From an uncultured Paenibacillaceae bacterium (lineage in GTDB: Bacteria > Bacillota > Bacilli > Aneurinibacillales > Aneurinibacillaceae): a stretch of DNA of 10,533 nt. The notes below the pieces were generated by a model. That model searched no databases. It was not told the DNA's origin and saw only the letters and a list, made by a program, of their open reading frames with translations. The position numbers were made by a program, and so were the translations under genes. Positions 1 to 6,983 of this stretch are shown piece by piece; within the stretch, counting starts at the first letter, position 1, and every line of letters starts with the position of its first letter. The stretch covers positions 1-10,533 of the forward strand of contig CALNBV010000245.1 of the NCBI GenBank assembly GCA_937874515.1, in the 5' to 3' direction.

Positions 1-1
1 T

Positions 2-796
2 TTATTCATGTTTACCACCCTTTAAAGTTAGAAATTTCATCATGTCCTTATAGTGGGATTTTCCATTTTCATATCCCATCTCATAAAGAGCCCGCAATTT
101 TGTTGTATTTTTTTCTGTCCGCCCTATATTAGGCGGAGATGAGGGGCGAATCACAAAAGTATTTCCCCTTTTTTTCTTCCTTTTTTATGGATAATAAGGT
201 GTGTACCCTTCGCTTTGGGTTAAAATAACAACATTCTTCATGTTTCCGTCTTGAATGGATTTTTTAAATGGAATAGGGTCGGCAATTCCACCGTCTAAAT
301 ATTCATGTTCCCCTATGGTCACATTTCTAAATACTTAGGGAAGAGAGCTGGAGGCCCTAATGGAGATGATATCTTTATGCAGATCATTAATTTTCATGTA
401 TTCAGCTTGTCCTGTGCGGCAATTGGTTACTACCGCATAGAAATTGCCTTCATACTGGTCAAACACTTCATAATCGTATAAATTCAGTTGATTCGGAATC
501 AGGTTATAACACATTTCCACGCCGAACAAATCACCGGTTTTTATCAAACTATATAGACTGCAATATCTCTTATCATCTAAATAATCAACGATAGTATGAT
601 AACCCCTGCCATGCTGTTTTGATAAATAACTGCAGGCCTGGCAAGAACCCGCAGATACAGCGTATATGTGTTTAAAATACAACTCCTGATCCATGAAAAA
701 ATCCAGAACACCCGCAGTATATACAGCCCTCATACCGCCACCTTCTAAAGAAAACTTGGCTTCGCCAAGCCTTTTAAGGAGAAGCCTTAGTTGCAC
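2..796 (-). pseudogene. Patatin-like phospholipase (YjjU-type), inactivated
   Basis: The reading begins with a GTG (794-796) and gives an SLEGGGMR glycine-rich oxyanion motif (residues 16-23), YTAGVLDFF, then the nucleophile motif AVSAG with Ser48, and FYAVVTN further on. This is the layout of YjjU-type patatin-like serine lipid hydrolases. The frame stops at a TAA (335-337) just after ASSSLP. The same frame continues with NVTIGEHEYLDGGIADPIPF, which carries the catalytic Asp of the DGG motif, and then VVILTQSEGY. A second TAA (185-187) follows, and after it the family's C-terminal signature FVIRPSSPPNIGRTEKN and ALYEMGY, ending at TAA 2-4. Everything is in one frame. Compared with my memory of the family, about 40-50 codons are missing near the second stop. 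The N-terminus also looks eroded, because no ribosome binding site precedes the GTG. In the nucleophile elbow the usual first Gly of GxSxG is Ala. Confidence 0.8.
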
Positions 797-830
797 TTAT
801 ACTATAAGAATTTTATAAATTCTTTAAGTG
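794..830. repeat. AT-rich imperfect inverted repeat at the 5' edge of the patatin remnant
   Basis: Arms AAGAATTT (806-813) and AAATTCTT (817-824) pair perfectly around a 3-nt loop. CACTTA (794-799) and TAAGTG (825-830) extend the stem across a 6-nt bulge (800-805). It lies between the stop of the SEC-C gene (891) and the conserved part of the patatin remnant, and it covers the remnant's apparent GTG start. No clear T-run follows on either strand, so it is a weak terminator candidate for the SWIM/SEC-C operon. It may instead mark a deletion or insertion junction. Confidence 0.45.
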
Positions 831-890
831 TAAAATAAGGCCTACATTTAACATGCTATTCATCCCTTTTTATTCTCTAAGATAGGGTAA

Positions 891-2012
891 TCAATTTTCC
901 TTATTTATACAACACTTTTTATACTTTTTCCCGCTTCCGCAAGGGCATGGGTCATTTCTGCCTACTTTATTTTCTGTAGCAACTGGTCTTGATCCCGGAA
1001 AAGGGATCAGATTGCTTTTCTCTTTGCTTTTAAATACATCATTAGGTCTATGGCCCTTCAACACCCATAACCTGGTGCCATTATGAAATTGGGTTAATAA
1101 GTCCATAAATTTCTTTAAATCCTTTTCACCGGGAAATTCAACAATCTCTTGAAGTACTCCAAATGCATTCTCTAATGGTTCATCATTTTGGATTTGATAC
1201 CATAATATATCAACTGTTTCCTCTGCCTCTTCTGGGTCAACGCCAAACGAATCGACAAGAAAACGAGATAATTTATAAAATTCCGGAGTTTTATCAATAT
1301 AATCTTCTTCTCCTGCTTTCATAACTTGCCCATAGGTAAAGGGATAATAATCAAGATCTTCCCGCATCTTATGTTCCTGTTTCACTTCTTCTGGTTTCTC
1401 CGCCCATTCACAGGCATAACCTGAGGAAAAAATATCTATACCACCATAAAATTCAGCCCCTTGTTCAAGTGCCCGGAAAAAATAAGGGAGATCCAAATCT
1501 TCAATTTTTCGATAACGACTAACCAAATCATAAAGCTGATAATAATTTATTACGCCATAATAATAGAGGAGTCCCCGAACCAATTGATAATATTCAGAGT
1601 TCTTCTGCACCCTTTTCTGCAGTTCTTTCCCATCTGCCTCCATAAAAACATAAACTAACTCCTGGGGAACCTGAAGGACACTTTTTCCATCTACCATTCC
1701 TGGGAAAATTAGCCCACGATTTTGTAAAACTTTAATTTGATACTCATCCCAGTTATAACTGTCTGTAATCCCGCCATTTTCTACTATTTTACGAATCACA
1801 ATATATTGGCTTTCATCAAGATTGGAAAAAATGAACGAGGAACCTACAATGATTTCTTTTTCCAGAATGGTTATTAACTCTTCCTTCTTGGCCTTACTCG
1901 CCCCTTTAACATCTAAGTAGCGACGAATTTCCGTCAATTGATCTTTCGTTAATGTATGTAAAACTTCTTTTAGAGTCTGAGAATTAATAGTCTTAACCTT
2001 CGTATTTTTCAT
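891..2012 (-). CDS. SEC-C motif protein
   Basis: A 373-residue protein, taking the ATG at 2010-2012 as start. An in-frame TTG at 2016-2018 lies only one base from the ribosome binding site, whereas AGGAG (complement of 2020-2024) sits 7 nt before the ATG. The last 24 residues hold a canonical SEC-C zinc motif, GRNDPCPCGSGKKYKKCC (CxC-x8-CC), the same element found at the end of SecA, where it binds zinc. Residues of about 12-52 (TLKEVLHTLTKDQLTEIRRYLD, written here only in outline) resemble a small helical SAP/Rho-N-like unit. The middle is acidic, aromatic-rich and mainly helical, with no catalytic motif I recognise. No signal peptide or membrane segment is visible, so it is probably cytoplasmic. 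It is the second gene of an operon with the SWIM protein. The SEC-C assignment is secure; the biological role is unknown. Confidence 0.9.
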   Translation of the reverse strand: MKNTKVKTINSQTLKEVLHTLTKDQLTEIRRYLDVKGASKAKKEELITILEKEIIVGSSFIFSNLDESQYIVIRKIVENGGITDSYNWDEYQIKVLQNRGLIFPGMVDGKSVLQVPQELVYVFMEADGKELQKRVQKNSEYYQLVRGLLYYYGVINYYQLYDLVSRYRKIEDLDLPYFFRALEQGAEFYGGIDIFSSGYACEWAEKPEEVKQEHKMREDLDYYPFTYGQVMKAGEEDYIDKTPEFYKLSRFLVDSFGVDPEEAEETVDILWYQIQNDEPLENAFGVLQEIVEFPGEKDLKKFMDLLTQFHNGTRLWVLKGHRPNDVFKSKEKSNLIPFPGSRPVATENKVGRNDPCPCGSGKKYKKCCINKEN

Positions 2013-2019
2013 AATCAAT

Positions 2020-2024
2020 CTCCT
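2020..2024 (-). promoter_or_regulatory. Ribosome binding site of the SEC-C gene, overlapping the upstream stop codon
   Basis: On the minus strand the sequence reads TTTAGGAGATTGATTATG. The TAG stop of the SWIM gene (2023-2025) shares bases with the AGGAG Shine-Dalgarno element. This decides the ATG at 2012 as the SEC-C start and suggests translational coupling of the two genes. Confidence 0.75.
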
Positions 2025-3693
2025 AAATTTTACTCAATTCATCTACAAAAGCTGGTCTCTTCTTATACAATACAATTAGCTCGTTTTTCAAAACATCTTG
2101 ATTTGTCTTTCCAACTATCCTTTTGTAACTCTTAAGTATTCCGCATACTTTTTGATATTCTTTTCTATTTGATGAAGAACCTGCCTCCGATTTTATATAT
2201 TTTTTGTAAATCTCAATAACCTCATCCGTAAAATGATCTGTGAGCTTCCTAGCGTATTCTTCAATGTGTCCTGGGTTTTCTCGTACAAACTCCATGATCT
2301 CGTCCAGGTCATTTTCCTCTTCGATTATTTTCAGGTAAATATCTCTGCCTCGCCAACCTTTATCCTTTTTCAGTTCTTGGATTAAATTGTTATAAAAGAC
2401 GGTTTTATCCCATGTAACTAGTTCTTTTAGCTCACTGTAATACTCAAAATTCCCGGCAAACAGAAGCTCTTTTGCCAATTTCTCTTGCTCTGCTTTCATT
2501 AAAAGTTCTTTATAAGCTGTATATCGTATTTTTCTCCAATTTGTTAGCAATCCGGCATAGTTTTTATCCTGTTTTTCCCCTTCTAATGCCAATTCTATTA
2601 CTTTATGATAGTTTTTTTCTTTCATATACTTATTTATAAACTGTTCTCTAAAGGATGTATATTTAAGATTTTCTTTAATAAATTGTTCTGCTTCCTCATC
2701 TGTGCCATATTCCTCAATCAGATTAAATAATATTTTGAGCATACTTTCATTGCTATATTTCATATACCCATTATCGGAAATTCCATTGACCAGGCACTCA
2801 ATTTTCATTATGAGTTTTTTTCTTAGAATTTCAATATCAGCAAATTCAGTACAAAGTCTAAGGATCTCAATTTTGTAATCTTCCCATCCATCAAAAACCT
2901 TGTTTTCACTTTGCTCTAATAATTTATTGAATATTTGTTCCCTTACATTTATATCTAAATCTCCGCTATTACTTATACGTTCCTCTATTAACCCTATGGT
3001 TTCAGTTACCAATTCACCTATATCCCCACCAGAGTCATCTGCATACTCGAAGGCTCCAACGGCTTCACTAAGCAATAAAAATGCAATATCTAAAGCTAAT
3101 AATGGAGGATCTGTATCCCTTACTTTATCTAATAAATCTTCCATCTCATTTACAAAACCATAAGCTTCCCGGTATGTAATATAGCCTTCTCTTCCTTTGT
3201 ATTTCCAAACGATAGAATCGATAAACTTTTTGCATTTTTCAAGTTCCTGTATATCATCATCTTTAGAATATCGAACAATGAGGCTATTTTTTAAAGCCGA
3301 ATCATTTTTTGTTAGGTCTACTATAATATCAATAAGCTCCTCTTTAGAAAGACTGTTTAACACTTCATTTATTTTGGAATTCTTTACACCTTCTTTTTTC
3401 ATTCTTACGTCATAATCCTCTGTATTTAAAATCTCTTGCAGTTCAAAAAAAGCAGCCACTTCATGCTTGCAAATAGGTCCAAAATCATAGGGGCAATCAC
3501 ATTCAGAGTACAAAATTTCCCCCATGTCATCTAGTTTTACTACTACCTCGTAGTTTTCGCTACCTTGCACTTGAAAGATGTATTCATTATCCCCCTGATC
3601 ATTGGTTTCAATGATATTTCCATCAATATAGTAGTCGTATCCTCTATCTAAAACGGTCTTGTTGATATAGTTCTTAAAATTATTTATATTCAT
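2023..3693 (-). CDS. SWIM zinc-finger protein
   Basis: A 556-residue protein. Near the N-terminus it carries a SWIM zinc finger, SECDCPYDFGPICKHEVAAF, with ligands Cys65, Cys67, Cys75 and His77 (CxC-x7-CxH). SWIM fingers are thought to mediate DNA or protein binding. Residues of about 15-60 (RGYDYYIDGNI, then a beta-strand-rich stretch) are the usual lead-in to the finger. The remaining ~470 residues are helical, charged and look like a repeat scaffold (for example KVIELALEGEKQDKNYAGLL, ELLFAGNFEYY), with no enzymatic motif. In Bacillus a SWIM protein is often next to an SNF2 helicase. No helicase lies in this window; the partner here is the SEC-C protein only 4-10 nt downstream. The start ATG (3691-3693) has a modest AGGGATGAG ribosome binding site. 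Domain call is firm, function inferred only as nucleic-acid or protein binding. Confidence 0.9.
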   Translation of the reverse strand: MNINNFKNYINKTVLDRGYDYYIDGNIIETNDQGDNEYIFQVQGSENYEVVVKLDDMGEILYSECDCPYDFGPICKHEVAAFFELQEILNTEDYDVRMKKEGVKNSKINEVLNSLSKEELIDIIVDLTKNDSALKNSLIVRYSKDDDIQELEKCKKFIDSIVWKYKGREGYITYREAYGFVNEMEDLLDKVRDTDPPLLALDIAFLLLSEAVGAFEYADDSGGDIGELVTETIGLIEERISNSGDLDINVREQIFNKLLEQSENKVFDGWEDYKIEILRLCTEFADIEILRKKLIMKIECLVNGISDNGYMKYSNESMLKILFNLIEEYGTDEEAEQFIKENLKYTSFREQFINKYMKEKNYHKVIELALEGEKQDKNYAGLLTNWRKIRYTAYKELLMKAEQEKLAKELLFAGNFEYYSELKELVTWDKTVFYNNLIQELKKDKGWRGRDIYLKIIEEENDLDEIMEFVRENPGHIEEYARKLTDHFTDEVIEIYKKYIKSEAGSSSNRKEYQKVCGILKSYKRIVGKTNQDVLKNELIVLYKKRPAFVDELSKI

Positions 3694-3735
3694 TAATGCT
3701 CATCCCTGAAAATTTAATTTTTCTTTTCCTACTCT

Positions 3736-3752
3736 ATTATACCGTTATTATA
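3736..3752 (-). promoter_or_regulatory. Candidate -10 elements for the SWIM/SEC-C operon
   Basis: Two perfect TATAAT hexamers lie on the minus strand, at complement 3736-3741 and complement 3747-3752, 43 and 54 nt upstream of the SWIM start. Neither has a good TTGACA-like -35 at 16-18 nt, so the exact promoter is uncertain. The location between the terminator at 3798-3834 and the start codon supports transcription beginning here. Confidence 0.45.
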
Positions 3753-3797
3753 CATTAGTTCTTTTTTAATCTATTCTTTTACCCAGGAGTAAAAAAT

Positions 3798-3834
3798 AAA
3801 AACTACCTATATAAATCTCATATAGGTAGTTTTT
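3798..3834. terminator. Rho-independent terminator, symmetrical and potentially bidirectional
   Basis: A 15-bp perfect stem has arms AAAAACTACCTATAT (3798-3812) and ATATAGGTAGTTTTT (3820-3834) around the 7-nt loop AAATCTC. On the minus strand it is followed by more T residues (TTTTTATTTTTT). It sits just beyond the toxin-antitoxin remnant and isolates it from the SWIM/SEC-C operon. With its A/T flanks it could also act on plus-strand transcripts, although none is evident. Confidence 0.85.
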
Positions 3835-3845
3835 GAAGGTATCCC

Positions 3846-3905
3846 CTATTTGATTATTCTTACCAAATCCATCCTGGCATAAAGCACACGTTTAATCTCT
3901 ACATT
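3846..3905 (-). pseudogene. C-terminal remnant of a RelE/ParE-type toxin
   Basis: One minus-strand frame, ending with TAG at 3846-3848, reads NVEIKRVLYARMDLVRIIK. This matches the typical end of RelE/ParE-superfamily toxins as I remember them (a beta strand, then RVLYxRxD, then a short helix). It overlaps the 3' end of the antitoxin remnant in a different frame, and nothing upstream encodes the remaining ~80 residues expected of such a toxin. I read it as the surviving tail after a deletion that joined it to the antitoxin's last codons. The match is short, so this is recognition by pattern rather than proof. The genetic position, directly downstream of an antitoxin-like N-terminus, is the strongest support. 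Confidence 0.5.
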
Positions 3906-4056
3906 TTTCTTGTAAAGTCTTCTTCAAATCATCAAAGACTTCTTTATGGGAAAATCGCTGACTGGTCTGTTTTGCTTGTATTTCGGCTTTTTTTAATTTA
4001 AAGTATACATCCGCAAAACGATTTCGCAAATCTGAAACAGGCCTAATCTGTGGCAT
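3892..4056 (-). pseudogene. Phd/YefM-type antitoxin with internal deletion
   Basis: A 54-codon ORF with a strong GGAGG ribosome binding site (complement 4066-4070) 9 nt before its ATG (4054-4056). It begins MPQIRPVSDLRNRFAD, the hallmark N-terminus of Phd/YefM-family antitoxins. It then jumps straight to YFKLKKAEIQAKQTSQRF and SHKEVFDDLKKTL, which resembles the C-terminal helical tail that normally wraps the toxin. The region between them (the rest of the DNA-binding dimer core, commonly EPVxLTKNGxxxxVVMSxxxYE), about 45 residues, is absent, yet the frame is kept. The final residues KCRD are likely read-through into former toxin sequence. An intact DNA-binding fold is unlikely, although the toxin-binding tail could still be made. 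A 13-bp palindrome lies immediately upstream. Confidence 0.65.
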
Positions 4057-4069
4057 TAAATACCACCTC

Positions 4070-4082
4070 CATGATTATCATG
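4070..4082. promoter_or_regulatory. Perfect 13-bp palindrome upstream of the antitoxin remnant
   Basis: CATGAT-T-ATCATG is perfectly symmetrical and abuts the ribosome binding site of the antitoxin remnant. Toxin-antitoxin operons of the Phd class are autoregulated through palindromes close to the start codon, so this is a plausible former operator. Upstream on the minus strand lies AT-rich sequence with poor promoter hexamers (for example TTGTTG followed by TAATAA). Confidence 0.4.
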
Positions 4083-4157
4083 CCATTATTTTATCATTAT
4101 TAAGCTAATTAATAAGAAGCAACAATCCTTGTTTAGCCCATTGTAAAGCGTCATGAA

Positions 4158-6797
4158 TTATCGTATTATTTTCCTGCCAATATTACCATTCAATTTTTTA
4201 ATTTTATCTAGTTGTTTCGTTACCGTATATACTTGAGTCAAATCCTTTACTCCTTCTTTAACGAGTATTGCCTCTCCTTTCGCCTCAAAGATACGGTTTC
4301 CTTTCATAATAAGCTCCTCTGCCTGATCAAATAACTTTTCCTTCACAGCCAGTTTTCCCAGAGTATTTAATTCTTTGCCAATAACCAATCTTGCATCTTC
4401 TTTCATGATGGTTGCCAGATTAGTGAGTATGCTGTCATCGGATAGTGCTTTGGCATAATTTGCAATAAAAATTTTCATATTGGGTATAACCGCCGTCTCA
4501 ATAGCAGCTCCTAAAACCAACTCTTTATCTATGATTTGATCTTTAAGATATTCTGCAGGCCGGGGCAGGTCTATGTGGTCAAATAATTCTTTAAGGAATT
4601 TTCTTGCGATATCATTCAGGACGATATTAGGTGAACCATGTGCAGATAAGACAATTTCCCCAGGTAAATATCCTATTTTCAAATTATATTGTAAGGCTCC
4701 CTGAGAGTTATAATCCGGGTTTTTAATGGCTAGAAATACTTTCTTGTCCGTAAAAATTTTCGTCGGATTATAGATGGTGATTGAACTGCTGGCAGGTTTA
4801 CTAATATAACCATTGGTTAAATTGTTTGATTTAAATACATCCACAGCCAAACATCCATCGCTCACACAATCTGATAGAATAACCAGCCGTGGCGGATAAC
4901 TGGTTTTATAAAGATGTAATAATTCACTAACGCAAACCGTTGTAGGACCATCCATTGTAGATTGGTCATCAACAGAAGAGCTCTGGTATTCTACTTTAAA
5001 GTAATCTGCATCCGTACTATTTTGTAACGTTAAATTGTTAAATTTGGCCCATGATTCCCCGTTTTTAGCCGGCAAAGGAAGGGAACATGGGGTTGCGGTT
5101 GCAAAACTATTGTTCGCCTCATATGCATCAGGTGCCAGAGAAAGGACTTTTGGCGTAAGTTGAATGCTGTGATTTTTATCCGGCCCAGATTGATAGTTAA
5201 CAATAGGATAGAGTGGGGGGGAATTACGGTCAATGGTAGCAATTGACCCGGGTTGGGAATCCAGCAAATCCCCTTTTATGGGTCTCCGTGGATTATGCTC
5301 TACTGCATCAGAACCTGTAATCTCCAGATTTAATGTGACATTTGCCTGCCCATAGGTTGCAGGATTAATGGTACCCCAGTAATACACACCACTGCTACTG
5401 TCAATTCCTTCTATGAGATTCACATTGATTTCAACAGGCTGGCCACTGGCATTGGTTCCTTTAAGCTTCAGAGCCTTACTACCCATTCTCCCTTGCGGTG
5501 TAGCCGTTCCAACAAAGTTTGCTGTCGCAAATTGAATAAACACATAAAGCTCACCCGTTGCAGTAATAGGCATCGTATTGGATTCTACATTTAGCTTTCT
5601 TTCTCCTGACAATGGAGTCCATCTTGCACTATATTTTAATCGTGGCATTTGACAATCCTCGAAGTTTTCCGTATTAAAAGAAGCAAACCCATCGGGAGTC
5701 AATCCAGGCTTCCCTTTGAAAACGGAAACCTTTTCCACATAAGGAGGAGGATTCAGCAAGGAATAAGAGAGATATCTCAAATTGATGGATAAAGGCTTGG
5801 AATTAGGTAGGTTAGTAATCATCGTGAAGCTTATGCCGGAAGTGTAGGACAATCGTAAGGTATATACGCCTAATGCGGTACCAAAATCATTACATACTTT
5901 AGAATAAACCCGTTCCTCCCCTGGCTGAATCGGTGTGCCATTCCCATCACTGCCAAAGAACCTATCCAGATTTTCGCCTCCAGGACCTTCTACAGAAAGA
6001 TAAAGATTTTGAATATGAGATGGAAATTCCCCGATGTTTTTCACCTGGAAACGACATTGCAGGCGATCCCCCAGATTTACATATAGTGGATCTGGTGAGA
6101 TTTCCATAGTTACGATTAAATCCATATAGGTCGGCCGTTTTGGCGTATATTCCTCTACAAAAAATCCACGGTAACGATAGTGATTTCCACTGTAATCCGT
6201 TTTCGAGGACAGAAAATACCGCTGATTTTTCTCAGACGTATAATAGACATACTCATCGGGATAGTTATTATCATAGGTAATCACAGTAATCTTTTGTGTA
6301 GCCTCATCGTACTCATAGCCGCAGGCGACCACTTGATGATTTTTCGAACCAATCTCAGTGATATTAGTGGCACCAACTAGGCCAATAACCTGAGGGCCTT
6401 CATTTTCCAACAGGTCTTTCAGTTTCGGAAACTCCTCCTGTTTCGTTAATTGGGGAACCCCTTCGCCAAAAATCCACGTAGAGTGATCTCGCTTCCAGGT
6501 CCAATCGTGAAATTTTCTCGCATTATTAAATGTAAAACTATCAATTAATCTGTCATAAATATATTTTGCCAATTGGCTATCAACTTCAGGGGAACTGCCA
6601 TTAGAAAAATCCTCACGAACATGCATGGGAATAGGAATTCCGTAATGATAATAATCCAACGCAGCATAAGCCATTCCGCCACACCTTCCTTTGGTTGTCC
6701 ATGATGCAATGCCAATATCAAACACTTCATTCTCAAAATTGTTTTTAAAATGGAACCCGTGAATATTTGGCACAAAATTAGTCATGAATCGTGACAT
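4158..6797 (-). CDS. Multidomain protein with papain-like cysteine-protease fold and PPC-like domain
   Basis: An 879-residue protein. The ATG at 6795-6797 is chosen because GGAGGG lies 6 nt upstream; the frame stays open 14 codons further. Residues 1-220 look like a papain/C39-type fold: Cys39 in GRCGGMAYAALDYY, His154 in KNHQVVACGYEYD, and Asp176/Asn177 in ITYDNNYP form a believable Cys-His-Asp/Asn set. Residues 225-340 are an immunoglobulin-like/CARDB-type beta sandwich (LGDRLQCRFQVKNIGEFPS). Residues 350-545 are beta-rich and unrecognised. Residues 557-710 resemble a bacterial pre-peptidase C-terminal domain (DAYEANNSFATATPCSLPLP, then NSTDADYFKVEY). The last ~165 residues are helical and lysine-rich. 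There is no signal peptide or membrane segment, which is odd for domains usually seen on exported proteins. Protease activity is inferred only from fold and residues. The gene stands alone. Confidence 0.75.
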   Translation of the reverse strand: MSRFMTNFVPNIHGFHFKNNFENEVFDIGIASWTTKGRCGGMAYAALDYYHYGIPIPMHVREDFSNGSSPEVDSQLAKYIYDRLIDSFTFNNARKFHDWTWKRDHSTWIFGEGVPQLTKQEEFPKLKDLLENEGPQVIGLVGATNITEIGSKNHQVVACGYEYDEATQKITVITYDNNYPDEYVYYTSEKNQRYFLSSKTDYSGNHYRYRGFFVEEYTPKRPTYMDLIVTMEISPDPLYVNLGDRLQCRFQVKNIGEFPSHIQNLYLSVEGPGGENLDRFFGSDGNGTPIQPGEERVYSKVCNDFGTALGVYTLRLSYTSGISFTMITNLPNSKPLSINLRYLSYSLLNPPPYVEKVSVFKGKPGLTPDGFASFNTENFEDCQMPRLKYSARWTPLSGERKLNVESNTMPITATGELYVFIQFATANFVGTATPQGRMGSKALKLKGTNASGQPVEINVNLIEGIDSSSGVYYWGTINPATYGQANVTLNLEITGSDAVEHNPRRPIKGDLLDSQPGSIATIDRNSPPLYPIVNYQSGPDKNHSIQLTPKVLSLAPDAYEANNSFATATPCSLPLPAKNGESWAKFNNLTLQNSTDADYFKVEYQSSSVDDQSTMDGPTTVCVSELLHLYKTSYPPRLVILSDCVSDGCLAVDVFKSNNLTNGYISKPASSSITIYNPTKIFTDKKVFLAIKNPDYNSQGALQYNLKIGYLPGEIVLSAHGSPNIVLNDIARKFLKELFDHIDLPRPAEYLKDQIIDKELVLGAAIETAVIPNMKIFIANYAKALSDDSILTNLATIMKEDARLVIGKELNTLGKLAVKEKLFDQAEELIMKGNRIFEAKGEAILVKEGVKDLTQVYTVTKQLDKIKKLNGNIGRKIIR

Positions 6798-6833
6798 ATA
6801 GATCCCTCCCTCATTTTGATAAGGCAAAAAAAA

Positions 6834-6872
6834 GCCCAAAGACTCTAAATAAACTATTTTGAGTTTATGGGC
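6834..6872 (-). terminator. Intrinsic terminator of the radical SAM gene, or attenuator in the protease leader
   Basis: On the minus strand GCCCATAAACTC (complement 6861-6872) pairs with GAGTCTTTGGGC (complement 6834-6845) at 10 of 12 positions and is followed directly by eight T residues (complement 6826-6833). It lies 112 nt after the radical SAM stop and 36 nt before the ATG of the protease-fold gene. A second, local hairpin, ATAAACT (6849-6855) with AGTTTAT (6862-6868), uses the same arm. The 35-nt gap below leaves no room for a promoter, so the downstream gene must be transcribed through this element. Confidence 0.7.
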
Positions 6873-6983
6873 ATGGTTGCATTAAAATGTGAATTTCTAC
6901 TATCTTATACGTTTATCGTACATTATTTGGTTTCAAAAGGGGTGGATAAATATGGAGGATTATTGAAGGTTTAAGTTACCTAT

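Noticed and set aside
180..340. Frameshift in the patatin gene
   Set aside because: Codon-by-codon reading shows all pieces share one frame, so the lesions are nonsense codons and a frame-preserving loss, not a frameshift.
1461..1658. Plus-strand ORF of 65 codons inside the SEC-C gene
   Set aside because: Lies opposite a well-supported coding sequence, with no ribosome binding site or recognisable protein features.
2900..3415. Two plus-strand ORFs (2900-3163 and 3197-3415) within the SWIM gene
   Set aside because: Serine/phenylalanine-rich antisense readings of a charged helical protein; no start signals.
891..3693. SWIM + SEC-C operon as a new phage-defence system
   Set aside because: No nuclease, helicase, NTPase or sensor domain accompanies the pair, and nearby mobile traces are degenerate; not supported by the sequence.
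5030..6775. Short ORFs at 5030-5242, 6180-6380 and 6545-6775 within the protease-fold gene
   Set aside because: Shadow frames of the large coding sequence; no conserved motifs.
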